From NCBI GenBank assembly GCA_002706685.1, contig PALV01000021.1, positions 150,465 through 214,464 on the forward strand: a DNA stretch of 64,000 nt, given 5' to 3'. Shown one piece after another: positions 35,772-45,144 of this stretch. The position numbers were made by a program, and so were the translations under genes. Under the pieces are notes generated by a model. The model was not told the DNA's origin, did not search any database, and was given only the letters and a program-made list of their open reading frames with translations. Numbering within the stretch: the stretch's first letter is position 1; every line of letters starts with the position of its first letter. The stretch is from Gammaproteobacteria bacterium (GTDB lineage Bacteria > Pseudomonadota > Gammaproteobacteria > Pseudomonadales > Pseudohongiellaceae).

Positions 35772-37349
35772 ATGAACCGGTACAAACACGCTTGCGCACC
35801 ACTGCTCACTCTGATTTGCGTCGGCCTTGCCAGCACAGCACTGGCGCAGCAGGCATGGTACGGCCTGCCACTACCACCGACTTTTGCCCCTCATACCACC
35901 CCCGCCATAATCGGTGTTCGCGGCCCGGCCCCGGCCGTTGTCCCCGCCGACGAACTCCAATTCAGCGACCTGGCAGGCGAGCAATTGGCTTCGGACCTGA
36001 AGGCCATTGTGCAATTTTCAAGGCAGAGTCTTATCGATCAGGAACTGGTTGGCAATCAGATGTGGGGACGCGTTGCCGGTTTCCCATCACTAACGGCAAC
36101 TGCCGACTGGGTTGCAGATCAGTTCCAGCAATACGGGATTGAAGATGTCGAGATACAGCAAGTCTCGCAGAATCCCGACAGCAGCCTGTGGTTGCCTCAA
36201 CGCTGGGAGGTTCGCCTGCTGGCCAATGAGCATACTGGCGGCGACGATGTGGTGCTGTCGACTGCGGTCGCACTGTCCCCATCATATATAGCGGGCGGTT
36301 CGCTGCAGGCACCGCTGGTATACACGGGCAATGCGCGCCCTGCCGTATTGGAACATATCGATGTACGCGGCAAAATCGCTGTACAGCACATCACTCCGCA
36401 GGCCCATCTGGTGTTCGAACGCAGTCATGCCGTGCCGCGGGCTCAGGATCTGTTTGCCCGCGGCGCAGTTGCCGTTCTTAACATTATCGATCAGCCCGGG
36501 AATGAGATGGCGCGCGATCTGGCCAACTGTGGCGGCCCCTGTTTCAACGTGGGAGGCCGAGATGGTGTTTTCCTCAGCGCCGCACTCGACGCGGCTGCCT
36601 CGCAGGGGCACAGCGGCACGCTACAGGCCCGGTTAAACCTGCAGGCACATGAATACAGCGGACTCCAGGCTGAAAACGTGATTGCTGTCATACCGGGCCA
36701 GTCAAGCGAGACAATTGTCATCAACGCCCACATGGATGCCTGGTATGACGGTGCCGGTGACAACGGAGATGGCCTTGCGGTGCTGATGGCTCTGGCGCAA
36801 CACTTCTCCCGCGACGATGTCACACTGCAACGAACACTGGTGCTGGTGGCCAGCGCTGGTCACCATACTCCCGGACTGAATGGCCCCAGCAATGCGGTCG
36901 CCATGAACCCGGACCTGTTTGACGAAGCGTTGCTGATCTTTAATCTGGAGCATGTCGCACAGCGCAACTTCTCGCCAGCTCGCAGCGTCCTGCCCGATGG
37001 CTATCGTGAGTTTATTGCTGACTCCGGTGAAGCACCCATAGTCGCCGGCATCACCAACGAATCGGCCTACCTTCAATCACTGTTCGATACTGGTGTACAG
37101 CGTTATGGCGTCAATTTTGTGTCCGGCAACTCTGATATGGCCAGTGGCGAAGGCGGCGGCTACCGGCGCGCAGCTGTGCCAATCGTGACGACCATGCAGG
37201 CACCGCCGCTCTATCACACCAGCGGTGAAGTCGAAGAAGTCATCTCAGTACCCGGTATGGAGCGAATGGCCCGCTTCATGGCCTGGTTTATCAAGCAGGT
37301 CGATACCGCCGATCGGTCCCGTGTAAACCCGGCGGGCAGCGGGGAATAA
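35772..37349 (+). CDS. M28-like exported metallopeptidase, atypical active site
   Basis: A 525-residue exported protein. The start at 35772 gives a signal peptide (MNRYKHACAPLLTLICVG, cleavage near ALAQ) with AAGGA upstream; an in-frame ATG 78 bases earlier does not. A PA-type insert (LVYTGNARPAVLEHIDVRGK) precedes an M28 core: INAHMDAWYDGAGDNGDG has the first His and the bridging Asp, NLEHV a later acidic ligand, and LYHTSGE the last His. At the place of the catalytic Glu-Glu of M28 enzymes the sequence is SAGHHTPGLNGP, so the general base is missing and a His may stand in for a ligand. It may be a divergent peptidase or a non-peptidase relative. Divergent from prpR. Confidence 0.82.
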   Translation: MNRYKHACAPLLTLICVGLASTALAQQAWYGLPLPPTFAPHTTPAIIGVRGPAPAVVPADELQFSDLAGEQLASDLKAIVQFSRQSLIDQELVGNQMWGRVAGFPSLTATADWVADQFQQYGIEDVEIQQVSQNPDSSLWLPQRWEVRLLANEHTGGDDVVLSTAVALSPSYIAGGSLQAPLVYTGNARPAVLEHIDVRGKIAVQHITPQAHLVFERSHAVPRAQDLFARGAVAVLNIIDQPGNEMARDLANCGGPCFNVGGRDGVFLSAALDAAASQGHSGTLQARLNLQAHEYSGLQAENVIAVIPGQSSETIVINAHMDAWYDGAGDNGDGLAVLMALAQHFSRDDVTLQRTLVLVASAGHHTPGLNGPSNAVAMNPDLFDEALLIFNLEHVAQRNFSPARSVLPDGYREFIADSGEAPIVAGITNESAYLQSLFDTGVQRYGVNFVSGNSDMASGEGGGYRRAAVPIVTTMQAPPLYHTSGEVEEVISVPGMERMARFMAWFIKQVDTADRSRVNPAGSGE

Positions 37350-37367
37350 ACACTCAGCTGTGCCGTT

Positions 37368-37401
37368 GACCTCTGGTAAGTGACAATTCCAACCAGAGGT
37401 C
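37368..37401 (+). promoter_or_regulatory. 10-bp inverted repeat covering a ribosome-binding site
   Basis: GACCTCTGGT (37368-37377) and ACCAGAGGTC (37392-37401) form a perfect 10-bp stem with a 14-nt loop. There is no U tract. The 3' arm contains AGAGG, the only Shine-Dalgarno-like sequence before the ATG at 37408, so the hairpin may control its translation or serve as a poor terminator for the peptidase gene. Confidence 0.45.
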
Positions 37402-37407
37402 TATGGT

Positions 37408-37842
37408 ATGCAGCAGGAATTTCTATTTGAACTTGGCGAGTCAGGTGTTTACCAGTGGCACCATTCGCATTGGAGACGGATATGCAGCCCGCTGGAAATC
37501 GTCTCATGTATTCGCCTTAACCTGCCGATGGCAACGCCACAAACCTGGCTTACCATCCGTTTTGAGCTGGCAGATGGCAGCAGTCGACAGGCGCTGGTGC
37601 TCAAACATGTGATCGGCGGCGATCACTTCTGGCCATTGCTGGGCGACTTTTATCAGGATGGATTCAAGGTGCAGAAGGGATGTGAGGAACTGGTTCAGCA
37701 GTACCTGCTGCAGGCAATGGAAAACGTTCATCAATTTGAGCTGAATCACTCATTGCCCAGCAATCCCATACACTTGAGCAGTAACAATGGCCCGGCATGG
37801 GCTGGCCTGTATCGACAATTTGTGGCTCCAAACTGCAGTTAA
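37408..37842 (+). CDS. Hypothetical protein
   Basis: A 144-residue soluble protein with no signal peptide or membrane segment and no domain I recognise. The composition looks coding, with balanced charged and hydrophobic residues, many Gln and His, and the sequence WPLLGDFYQDGFKVQKGCEE. AGAGG precedes the ATG within the inverted repeat at 37368-37401. It lies between the peptidase and PBP1b genes, both on the same strand. I would accept it as a gene with moderate confidence only. Confidence 0.55.
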   Translation: MQQEFLFELGESGVYQWHHSHWRRICSPLEIVSCIRLNLPMATPQTWLTIRFELADGSSRQALVLKHVIGGDHFWPLLGDFYQDGFKVQKGCEELVQQYLLQAMENVHQFELNHSLPSNPIHLSSNNGPAWAGLYRQFVAPNCS

Positions 37843-37934
37843 GAGCGTCAGCTGGCCGCCACCATCAAAAAAATCCCATGGAACGGGTCCGAGCTGCATC
37901 GGTTTGACCTACAGCACTGATATAATGAGCGCCT

Positions 37935-40235
37935 ATGAGCCGTCTCAACACCAAACTCCCCTCCCTGCGCCGCCTGACCGTATGGACGCTTTTGATAGCG
38001 ACCATTGTGTTCGTACTTTGGTGCGTGTGGATTGATCGACAGATTCGCGAAAGCTTCAGCAGCCTGCAGTGGGCGCTGCCAGCGCGTATTTACGCGCGCC
38101 CAATGGAGCTTTATCCAGGCGCCAGTCACGCGCTTGATGAAGTACAGACCACGCTGCAGCAGCTGGGTTACCGCGAAGTTTCGCAACTGGGCAGACCCGG
38201 AGAATTTCGCCGCCTTGGACAGAGCCTGCAGATTCAGACACGCGGCTTTGATTTCTGGGATGGCCCGGAGCCCTCGCAGACACTGGCTGTGTTTTTCGCC
38301 GGCGACCGCATCACTTCACTGGAGCGTATTGGCGGTGGCTCTGTGCCCCTGGCCCGACTTGAACCGGTTGAAGTGACACAGTTCAATCCTGACACAGGCG
38401 AGGACCGCCTGCCGCTGGCGCTCGGAGACGTGCCTCTTGTTCTGATTGAAGCTGTAATAGCCGTCGAAGACAGCCGGTTTTACGAACATCATGGCGTCGA
38501 CCCAAAGGGCATTGCCCGGGCCATGCTGGCCAATATTCGTGCCGGTGGCATCGTCCAGGGTGGCAGCACACTGACCCAGCAGCTGGTGAAGAACCTCTAC
38601 CTGCATCGCGACCAGACATTCCGGCGCAAGATTGAAGAAGCCCTGATGGCCGTAGCTCTGGATTTGCGATTCAGCAAAAATCAGATTCTGGAAGCTTATT
38701 TGAATGAAGTTTACCTGGGCCAGGATGGCAACCGGGCCATTCACGGCTTCGCTCTGGGCGCCCAGCATTATTTCAGCCGCCCCCTGACCCAGCTCAGCCT
38801 CGACGAACTTGCCCTGCTGGCAGGCATGCCACGAGGCCCTTCTCTTTACAACCCGCGCCGCAACCCGGAGCGTGCGATCAGCCGTCGCAACACCGTGCTG
38901 GCAAGAATGGTGGATGCCGGATACATCACCGAGGAGCAGCGGACGCAGGCGTCTCAAGCGGAGCTGGCAGTAACGCCACGACCGGCATACCGGGGCAACG
39001 GATACCCCGCCTTCATGGAGCTGGTACAGCAGAACCTGGCCCGTGACTACGATTCAGCGGCACTGCGCACCGAAGGCCTGCGCATCTTTACCACGCTGGA
39101 TCTTGCCATGCAGACCACGCTGGAGGCGCGCCTGGACAAAGCTGTGGCCGCAGTACAACGAGCAGATAGCGACAATGGCCCGCTGGAAGCCGCCGTGGTG
39201 ATTACAGATGCTACCAACGGTGATGTACGGGCACTGGCGGGCGGTCGCAGGGCGGGCTACACCGGCTTCAACCGCGCGCTTAATGCGCGCCGCCAGATCG
39301 GCTCGCTGGTAAAACCGGCAACTTATCTGGCGGCACTTGAATCCGGTGCCGGTGACTATTCGCTGGCAACCGTGCTGTCTGATGCCAAGCGCGAGATCGA
39401 ACTGGACAATGGCACTTACTGGTCGCCCAGCAATTATGAAAATCGCTACTTCGGCGACGTCTATCTGTTTGATGCACTGGAGCGCTCGCTCAACCAGGCT
39501 ACTGTAGACCTGGGTCTGAAACTGGGCCTGCCGGCAACCATAGACATGCTGCGCAGGCTTGGATACAACGGAGACGTGGCAGCCTATCCCTCGCTACTGC
39601 TGGGCGCCGTGGATATGACTCCAATTGAAGTCGCACAGATGTACCAGACACTGGCCAGCGGCGGTTTCCGCACGCCCCTGCGCGCGGTCGAGGCCGTCAT
39701 GACCGGCGACGGACAACGCCTGCAGCGCTACGGTCTGGCCATTGAACAGGTCGCCAGCCAGCGCAGTATGTTCCTGCTGGAGCATGCCCTGCAGGGTGTG
39801 TTCAGTCGCGGTACTGCAAGGACTGCTCAGAGCACCATGCAGGCAAACCTGCCGCTGGCCGGAAAAACAGGTACGACCAATGACCTGCGTGACAGCTGGT
39901 TTGCCGGTTATGGTGATGATCTGGTGGCGGTGGTCTGGCTTGGTCACGATAACAACGGCGCCACAGGTCTCACCGGCGCCACAGGCGCGTTAAAAGTGTG
40001 GAGCGATATCATGAGCTCCCTGCGCATAGAGCCCAGAACAACAGCGCCACCACCGGACATTGAGTGGCGCCAGGTCTCTCAAAACGCGGTACGCGACCCT
40101 GCCTATCGCCAGTGTCAGGACAGTGTGCTGCTGCCCTTTGCTGAAAGCCGCCCACCGGACCGTGCGGTTGATTGCGAGGATGACGGATCTTTGTTTAACA
40201 GAGTGCTTGATCGCTTCAGGGTGTTCAGCCCATGA
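37935..40235 (+). CDS. mrcB: Bifunctional class A penicillin-binding protein PBP1b
   Basis: A 766-residue peptidoglycan synthase. A short cytoplasmic tail and one membrane anchor (about 17-35) are followed by the UB2H-like region that binds a lipoprotein activator. The glycosyltransferase domain has AVEDSRFYEHHGVD (catalytic Glu near 178), GGSTLTQQLVKNL and RKIEEALMAVALD. The transpeptidase domain has the active-site Ser457 in SLVK, the SLNQ box and KTG at 644-646. Length and order match PBP1b of pseudomonads and related groups. Its stop overlaps the start of the TPR lipoprotein gene by 4 bases, as in Pseudomonas, where that partner is LpoP. Confidence 0.97.
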   Translation: MSRLNTKLPSLRRLTVWTLLIATIVFVLWCVWIDRQIRESFSSLQWALPARIYARPMELYPGASHALDEVQTTLQQLGYREVSQLGRPGEFRRLGQSLQIQTRGFDFWDGPEPSQTLAVFFAGDRITSLERIGGGSVPLARLEPVEVTQFNPDTGEDRLPLALGDVPLVLIEAVIAVEDSRFYEHHGVDPKGIARAMLANIRAGGIVQGGSTLTQQLVKNLYLHRDQTFRRKIEEALMAVALDLRFSKNQILEAYLNEVYLGQDGNRAIHGFALGAQHYFSRPLTQLSLDELALLAGMPRGPSLYNPRRNPERAISRRNTVLARMVDAGYITEEQRTQASQAELAVTPRPAYRGNGYPAFMELVQQNLARDYDSAALRTEGLRIFTTLDLAMQTTLEARLDKAVAAVQRADSDNGPLEAAVVITDATNGDVRALAGGRRAGYTGFNRALNARRQIGSLVKPATYLAALESGAGDYSLATVLSDAKREIELDNGTYWSPSNYENRYFGDVYLFDALERSLNQATVDLGLKLGLPATIDMLRRLGYNGDVAAYPSLLLGAVDMTPIEVAQMYQTLASGGFRTPLRAVEAVMTGDGQRLQRYGLAIEQVASQRSMFLLEHALQGVFSRGTARTAQSTMQANLPLAGKTGTTNDLRDSWFAGYGDDLVAVVWLGHDNNGATGLTGATGALKVWSDIMSSLRIEPRTTAPPPDIEWRQVSQNAVRDPAYRQCQDSVLLPFAESRPPDRAVDCEDDGSLFNRVLDRFRVFSP

Positions 40236-40732
40236 GCCTACGTTCTGGCCTGTTGATAGGCACTCTGTTACTCGCAGCCTGTGCATCACCCCAAAGGCAA
40301 TCACCTGCACCTGTGGAGCGCAGTCAGCCATCGTTGACGGGTACATCGGCAGCAGGCTCAATATCTGAGTCACCCGGCCCGGTCCGTTCAGGAGACGGCC
40401 GGGCAGATTCCCAGGGTGGTTTTGTTGGTCCCGCATCCCCTGCCCCGCCAGACGCTCGTGCCACTCCTACATCCACATTGATGGCTGGCATTAACAGCGC
40501 GGTAGACGCGGGTGAACTTGAGCGAGCAGCTGCGATTGCCGAGCGCGGTTTAAGAATTGACCCGCGCGACGCCAGCATCTGGCTGAGTCTGGCAAATGTG
40601 CGTCTGTTGCAAAATCGCCCAGCTGAAGCAACAGCACTGGCGCAAAGAGCGCTTCGCGAAGCCGGCAACGACACCGGCCTGCGTCGCGAGATTCAGGCCT
40701 TTCTGGATCGGGTCACTGACGATCGTCGTTGA
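40232..40732 (+). CDS. lpoP: TPR lipoprotein, probable PBP1b activator LpoP
   Basis: A 166-residue outer-membrane lipoprotein. The lipobox LLAAC puts the lipidated Cys at residue 15. A Ser/Pro/Gly-rich linker of about 65 residues follows, then a pair of TPR helices (LERAAAIAERGLRIDPRDAS and WLSLANVRLLQNRPAEATAL). Translational coupling to mrcB and this architecture match Pseudomonas LpoP, which contacts and activates PBP1b from the outer membrane. The last 20 bases overlap the convergent MscS gene. The identification rests on context and build, not on a computed alignment. Confidence 0.8.
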   Translation: MSLRSGLLIGTLLLAACASPQRQSPAPVERSQPSLTGTSAAGSISESPGPVRSGDGRADSQGGFVGPASPAPPDARATPTSTLMAGINSAVDAGELERAAAIAERGLRIDPRDASIWLSLANVRLLQNRPAEATALAQRALREAGNDTGLRREIQAFLDRVTDDRR

Positions 40733-42035
40733 GAGACTGCTTGTTGAGCACGCGCACTTCGCGCTGCGGGAACGGTATGACAAAGCCATGTTCGCGCATG
40801 GTGTCATAGATCAACAGCATCAGATCGCCACCGACACGGTTTCTGCCATCGTCGATTCCTTCCATCCAGAACTCAACAAACATGTTGACGCCTGAATCTC
40901 CAAAGCCATCAATCTCGCAATCAGGTCGCTCTTCAAGTGGAATGTCGTCACCGCTGAGAACCTGGGGATGACTGGCAACTGCCGCCTTGATGACTTCCAC
41001 CAGCTTGTGAATATCAGAGTCATAGGCAACCGAGAAATCGACCCGGTATCTCTGTTTCTGATTCTTGTGAGTCCAGTTGGTGAAACTTTCAGTAACGAAC
41101 TTTTCATTGGGAACCATGATGTCTTTGCCATCATAGGTTTCGAGTGTGGTCGACCTGAGCGTCAGCTCACGAACCACACCGGTACGTCCGTCTTCGAGCT
41201 CGATGTAGTCGCCCAGCGAAATCGAGCGATCCAGCAAAATGATGATGCCGGAGATAAAATTGGAAGCAATGGCCTGCAGTCCGAAACCCAGACCCACGCC
41301 TACTGCACCACCAAACACCGCCAGCGCAGTCAGGTTGATACCCATGATCTGCAGCAGCAACAGGAAGATGACAAAGAAGATGGTCACCTGCAGCAGTTTG
41401 GCGGCGACTTCCTTGGCCCGGAAATCAAGCTTCTCCTGACGGCGGATGATTTCCTGTCCGGTATTGTTGGACAGACGTCCCAACCAGAACAGAATGGAAC
41501 CGAACAGCAGCACGCGGACGACGCCGTAGGCAGAGATCTGAATGTTGCCCAGCGTTACCTGCATGGATTCAAGAATCGAAATCAATGGCCCCAGCCACTC
41601 CACTGAATACAGGAACACCAGCGGCAGTCCGGCCCAGCGGAACACAAAGGCAATGAATTCATTGCGAACATGATCACGAATGATGGCGTTGTAGACCAGC
41701 AGCATGGCAACGACCAGTGCCACTTTTACCAGCCATGATTGACCAATCAGCGACGCACTGAGCTCAACAGCAAATCCCAGTGCCAGGATGCTCAGCAACG
41801 GGAACATCAGGTTACCGATATGGCCTGCAGCGCGACGCAACGGGCTCAGTGGAGCATCTGGCGGGGCTTCCGCAAATGCAGGTAAATAGGCACGCAGACG
41901 GTTGGCAAAAAAGAATGCAAATGCATAGATCAGCATCACCAGCGCGAGCTGCGCATAGGTTTCTGTTTGCAGAAGAACCAGCAGTATCTGGTCACTAAGC
42001 GTGATCAGACGCTGATAGATTGATTCGAGATCCAA
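40713..42035 (-). CDS. MscS-family mechanosensitive channel
   Basis: A 440-residue inner-membrane channel that opens under turgor to release solutes. Four to five hydrophobic segments fill residues 20-250. The pore-lining helix and beta domain follow: GAVGVGLGFGLQAIASNFIS, ILLDRSISLGDYIELEDGR and IMVPNEKFVTESFTNWT, which are hallmarks of MscS. The C-terminal alpha/beta domain ends near VIPFPQREVRVL. The frame opens with TTG at 42035, with GGGG about 10 nt upstream and no in-frame ATG nearby, so the exact start is open. Its 3' end overlaps lpoP by 20 bases. Confidence 0.92.
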   Translation of the reverse strand: MDLESIYQRLITLSDQILLVLLQTETYAQLALVMLIYAFAFFFANRLRAYLPAFAEAPPDAPLSPLRRAAGHIGNLMFPLLSILALGFAVELSASLIGQSWLVKVALVVAMLLVYNAIIRDHVRNEFIAFVFRWAGLPLVFLYSVEWLGPLISILESMQVTLGNIQISAYGVVRVLLFGSILFWLGRLSNNTGQEIIRRQEKLDFRAKEVAAKLLQVTIFFVIFLLLLQIMGINLTALAVFGGAVGVGLGFGLQAIASNFISGIIILLDRSISLGDYIELEDGRTGVVRELTLRSTTLETYDGKDIMVPNEKFVTESFTNWTHKNQKQRYRVDFSVAYDSDIHKLVEVIKAAVASHPQVLSGDDIPLEERPDCEIDGFGDSGVNMFVEFWMEGIDDGRNRVGGDLMLLIYDTMREHGFVIPFPQREVRVLNKQSLNDDRQ

Positions 42036-42311
42036 ACGATAGGCCCCATCAGTATGTACGAGCGATTATAATCGACAATGAAATCTAACCAACCTGGCTC
42101 AACTAATCAATCGCCAGCGCAGCGAAAGCCATTGGCGAAGGCAGCTGTACAACCAGGTGTGCGGCGACAAAAATTCCGACCATGGCTCTTGCTGTTCATC
42201 CGTGACAGGCGTATAAGGAGGCTGCAAGTGTCCGTGATGTCTGGCATTGTGCCAGTCGGTCAATGGCAACCTGCAATTCAGGATATTCGTGCTGTGACTT
42301 TGCTCCGCCAC

Positions 42312-42635
42312 ATGTTGTCTGTTCAGCTGTTGATCTGCTCGCTGCTATTGTCAGTGGGAATCAGCCTGCCTGCTGCCGGCAGTAACTCGATCGAACGCCA
42401 GAGTGGCGACACCCTGGAGCGGCTGACTTCGACACAGCTGGCGATCTCGCCAAACGCTCGTACTGTGCTGTCCGGCATGCCCGGCGATACAGACAGTGAC
42501 GACAATCCGGCCACGCTCGACCAAGCAGCACTCAGCTATCTGAGAACCACTACTGCTGGTTTCGCCGCTACCACTGCTGCCGATCGTAGTCGTAACTCCT
42601 CTTCTCAACAGGCGCGCGCGCCGCCAATCCGATAA
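42312..42635 (+). CDS. Possible small secreted protein
   Basis: A 107-residue frame starting at the ATG at 42312 with a good signal peptide (MLSVQLLICSLLLSVGISLP, cleavage near AAGS), followed by a Ser/Thr/Asp-rich tail with no known domain. The frame stays open upstream to an ATG at 42078, but that part is basic and lacks family character. A TATAAT lies at 42067-42072, between this gene and the divergent MscS gene. It could be a real exported peptide or an accidental frame in the roughly 700 bases between MscS and SecDF. No clear Shine-Dalgarno is present. Confidence 0.35.
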   Translation: MLSVQLLICSLLLSVGISLPAAGSNSIERQSGDTLERLTSTQLAISPNARTVLSGMPGDTDSDDNPATLDQAALSYLRTTTAGFAATTAADRSRNSSSQQARAPPIR

Positions 42636-42731
42636 CCCTGTAAACATCTTTTTCTTCTTTGATGTAACCGGCTGCCGTCACAGTTGTTGATTCAGTTCAA
42701 CTGCGTTTCGCGTCAGCCACAGGAGTTATCC

Positions 42732-45050
42732 ATGACTACTTCGCTTCACAAGCGCACCCTGTGGTACACATTTATCATCATACTGGGCCTGCTCAGTGCC
42801 CTGCCCAATGTATTGCCTGAGTCGGTGAGTAATAGCCTGCCGACTGCTTACCAGAACAACACAGTCAAACTCGGCCTGGACCTGCGCGGCGGCTCTCAGC
42901 TGCTGCTGGTTGTGGACACCCAGGAGATCTACAGCGACCGCGACGAGCTTAGCGCTGACGCGCTGCTCGATGATGTCGTTAACCAGAGCATTGAGGTCAT
43001 TCATCGTCGGCTGGATGAGACCGGCATGATCGAACCCAGCATCACTCGACAGGGACGTGATGGCATTCTGGTGCAGCTGCCGGGCGTTGAAGATCCGCAA
43101 CAGGTCCGTTCGCTGCTGGGTACGACGGCACAAATGAGTTTCCATTGGGTGGCCGAGCCGGGCAATAGAAATGTCATGACTCTGCCTGATCAGGCGGATC
43201 CCGCACAGAACTATCGCCTGGAACGCAAAGTGGCGATGGAAGGCAAACATGTGCGCGATGCGCGCATGGCCATGCAGCCACAGACCAACCTGCCAGTTGT
43301 CAACTTCACACTGGACCAGGAAGGCGGCCGCATATTCGGCGACATGACACGTCAGAATGTTGGCCGGGCTCTGGCCGTTGTGCTCGACGGTGAGGTTGTG
43401 ACTGCACCCGTCATACGCTCCCCCATCACGGGCGGCAGCGGGGAGATCAGCGGTCAGTTTACGGCCGTGGAGGCGGGTGAACTGGCCATGCTGCTGCGTG
43501 CTGGCGCCTTGCCCGCGGCGCTGGAAATTGTCGAGGAACGCACTGTAGGCCCCAACCTGGGCAGTGACGCCATCAGCATGGGTATTGTTGCTGGCATCTT
43601 CGGTGCCGCACTGGTGCTGGTGTTCATGTTGTGCAGCTACGGCAGCTGGGGTCTGATTGCCTGGCTGGGACTGGGCATCAATATGGGACTGGTGTTCGGC
43701 ATTCTCAGCCTACTGGGAGCCACACTTACGCTGCCCGGTATTGCCGGCCTGATTCTGGTGCTGGGCATGGCTGTCGATGCGAATATTCTGATCAACGAAC
43801 GGATCCGCGATGAGGCACGTCAGGGCAAAGGTGCCTGGCTGTCTCTGGATAATGGCTTCCGTCGCGCCTACGGCACCATCCTGGATTCCAATATCACAAC
43901 GCTGATCGCCATCAGCCTGCTGTTCATGATGGGCTCTGGCCCGATACGCGGATTTGCGGTCACCATGGGCATAGGTCTGCTGACATCGCTGTTTACGGCT
44001 GTCGCTGTAAACCGCGTCATGATGGAGTGGGTGGTGCGACGCAGGGCGCGTCAACCTTTGATCATCCGAGGACTGCCGATGCTGGATAAATTTGGTGAGC
44101 AGTTCAGCAGCGGTCGTCGTGTCATCAGCTTCATGAAGGCTGGGACCACCGGACTGATCGTGTCAGCCGTCCTGTCCATTGCCTCTCTGGGGCTGATGGC
44201 AAAACCCGGTCTGAATTACGGTATCGATTTCAGTGGTGGTGCCTTGCTGGAAATCCGAACTCCGGACACCTCTATCGAAACGCTGCGCACGCAGCTGGCG
44301 GGCGCAGGTCTGGTGGATATCAGTGTCCAGGCGCTGTCGGGAGACGGTGAACAATCGTGGCTCCTGCGACAGGCCATACAGGAGAATATCGACGGCGGCA
44401 GTCAGATGGAAACACTACGGGGCACCGTCAAGTCAGTCCTGCCAGAGGCAAGCATTGATCGAGCGGAACTGGTGGGCCCCCGCGTCAGTGGCGATTTCAC
44501 TGACATGAGTATTCTCGCAGTAATGCTCGCAGGCGCAGGCATGTTGCTGTACCTGTGGTACCGCTTTGAAAACCACTTTGCCATGGCAGCAGTGTTGACA
44601 ATCGCACTGGATCTGACCAAAACCATCGGCTTTTTTGTGCTGACCGGCATTGAGTTCAATCTGACGGCTATAGCAGCCCTGCTCGCTCTGATCGGTTATT
44701 CGGTTAACGACAAAGTGGTGGTCTTTGACCGGATGCGTGAAAGTATGCGTGCCCGTCCTGATCAGCCACTGGAGCAGATTGTGAACCGCAGCATCAGCGC
44801 AACGCTGACACGTACCACTTATACCTCGCTGAGCACGCTGGTAGCTGTTCTGCCGATGGCAGTAGCAGGTGGCAGTGCCGTAGCCAGTTTTGCTGTACCC
44901 ATGCTTTTCGGTATTATTGTCAGCACCAGCTCATCAATATTTATAGCAGCACCCATCGTGTTGTTGCTGGGACGTCGCAGACAGCGATTGGGTCTGCCGC
45001 AGCTACGTCCACTGGAGTCGGCACGCACACAATTGCCGCATCAGGTCTGA
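42732..45050 (+). CDS. secDF: Fused SecD-SecF protein-export subunit
   Basis: A 772-residue RND-superfamily membrane protein that uses the proton gradient to help Sec-dependent export. The ATG at 42732 follows AGGAG; the frame upstream is not conserved. The SecD half has KLGLDLRGGSQLLLVVD, the periplasmic P1 domain, and AVDANILINERIRDEARQGK in TM4. The SecF half begins about residue 480 with LNYGIDFSGGALLEIR and has GYSVNDKVVVFDRMRE. The conserved Asp and Arg of proton transfer are therefore present in both halves. Separate secD and secF next to yajC are the rule in Gammaproteobacteria; this fused gene has no yajC beside it and may be an additional copy. Confidence 0.93.
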   Translation: MTTSLHKRTLWYTFIIILGLLSALPNVLPESVSNSLPTAYQNNTVKLGLDLRGGSQLLLVVDTQEIYSDRDELSADALLDDVVNQSIEVIHRRLDETGMIEPSITRQGRDGILVQLPGVEDPQQVRSLLGTTAQMSFHWVAEPGNRNVMTLPDQADPAQNYRLERKVAMEGKHVRDARMAMQPQTNLPVVNFTLDQEGGRIFGDMTRQNVGRALAVVLDGEVVTAPVIRSPITGGSGEISGQFTAVEAGELAMLLRAGALPAALEIVEERTVGPNLGSDAISMGIVAGIFGAALVLVFMLCSYGSWGLIAWLGLGINMGLVFGILSLLGATLTLPGIAGLILVLGMAVDANILINERIRDEARQGKGAWLSLDNGFRRAYGTILDSNITTLIAISLLFMMGSGPIRGFAVTMGIGLLTSLFTAVAVNRVMMEWVVRRRARQPLIIRGLPMLDKFGEQFSSGRRVISFMKAGTTGLIVSAVLSIASLGLMAKPGLNYGIDFSGGALLEIRTPDTSIETLRTQLAGAGLVDISVQALSGDGEQSWLLRQAIQENIDGGSQMETLRGTVKSVLPEASIDRAELVGPRVSGDFTDMSILAVMLAGAGMLLYLWYRFENHFAMAAVLTIALDLTKTIGFFVLTGIEFNLTAIAALLALIGYSVNDKVVVFDRMRESMRARPDQPLEQIVNRSISATLTRTTYTSLSTLVAVLPMAVAGGSAVASFAVPMLFGIIVSTSSSIFIAAPIVLLLGRRRQRLGLPQLRPLESARTQLPHQV

Positions 45051-45089
45051 GTGGCGCGGCCTGTTCAGCACGGACACAGAACGGTACTC

Positions 45090-45120
45090 AAAAAAAACCC
45101 CGGCACTGCCGGGGTTTTTT
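45090..45120. terminator. Bidirectional terminator between secDF and a TonB receptor
   Basis: Stem CCCCGGC/GCCGGGG (45098-45104 with 45108-45114), loop of 3, flanked by eight As on the left and six Ts on the right. It serves the two convergent genes. Confidence 0.92.
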
Positions 45121-45144
45121 ATTAGCTGAACGGATGCACTCCGC

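Noticed and set aside
42078..42311. Upstream extension of the possible small secreted protein
   Set aside because: It starts only 6 bases after a TATAAT, is basic and low in family character, and would hide the signal peptide.
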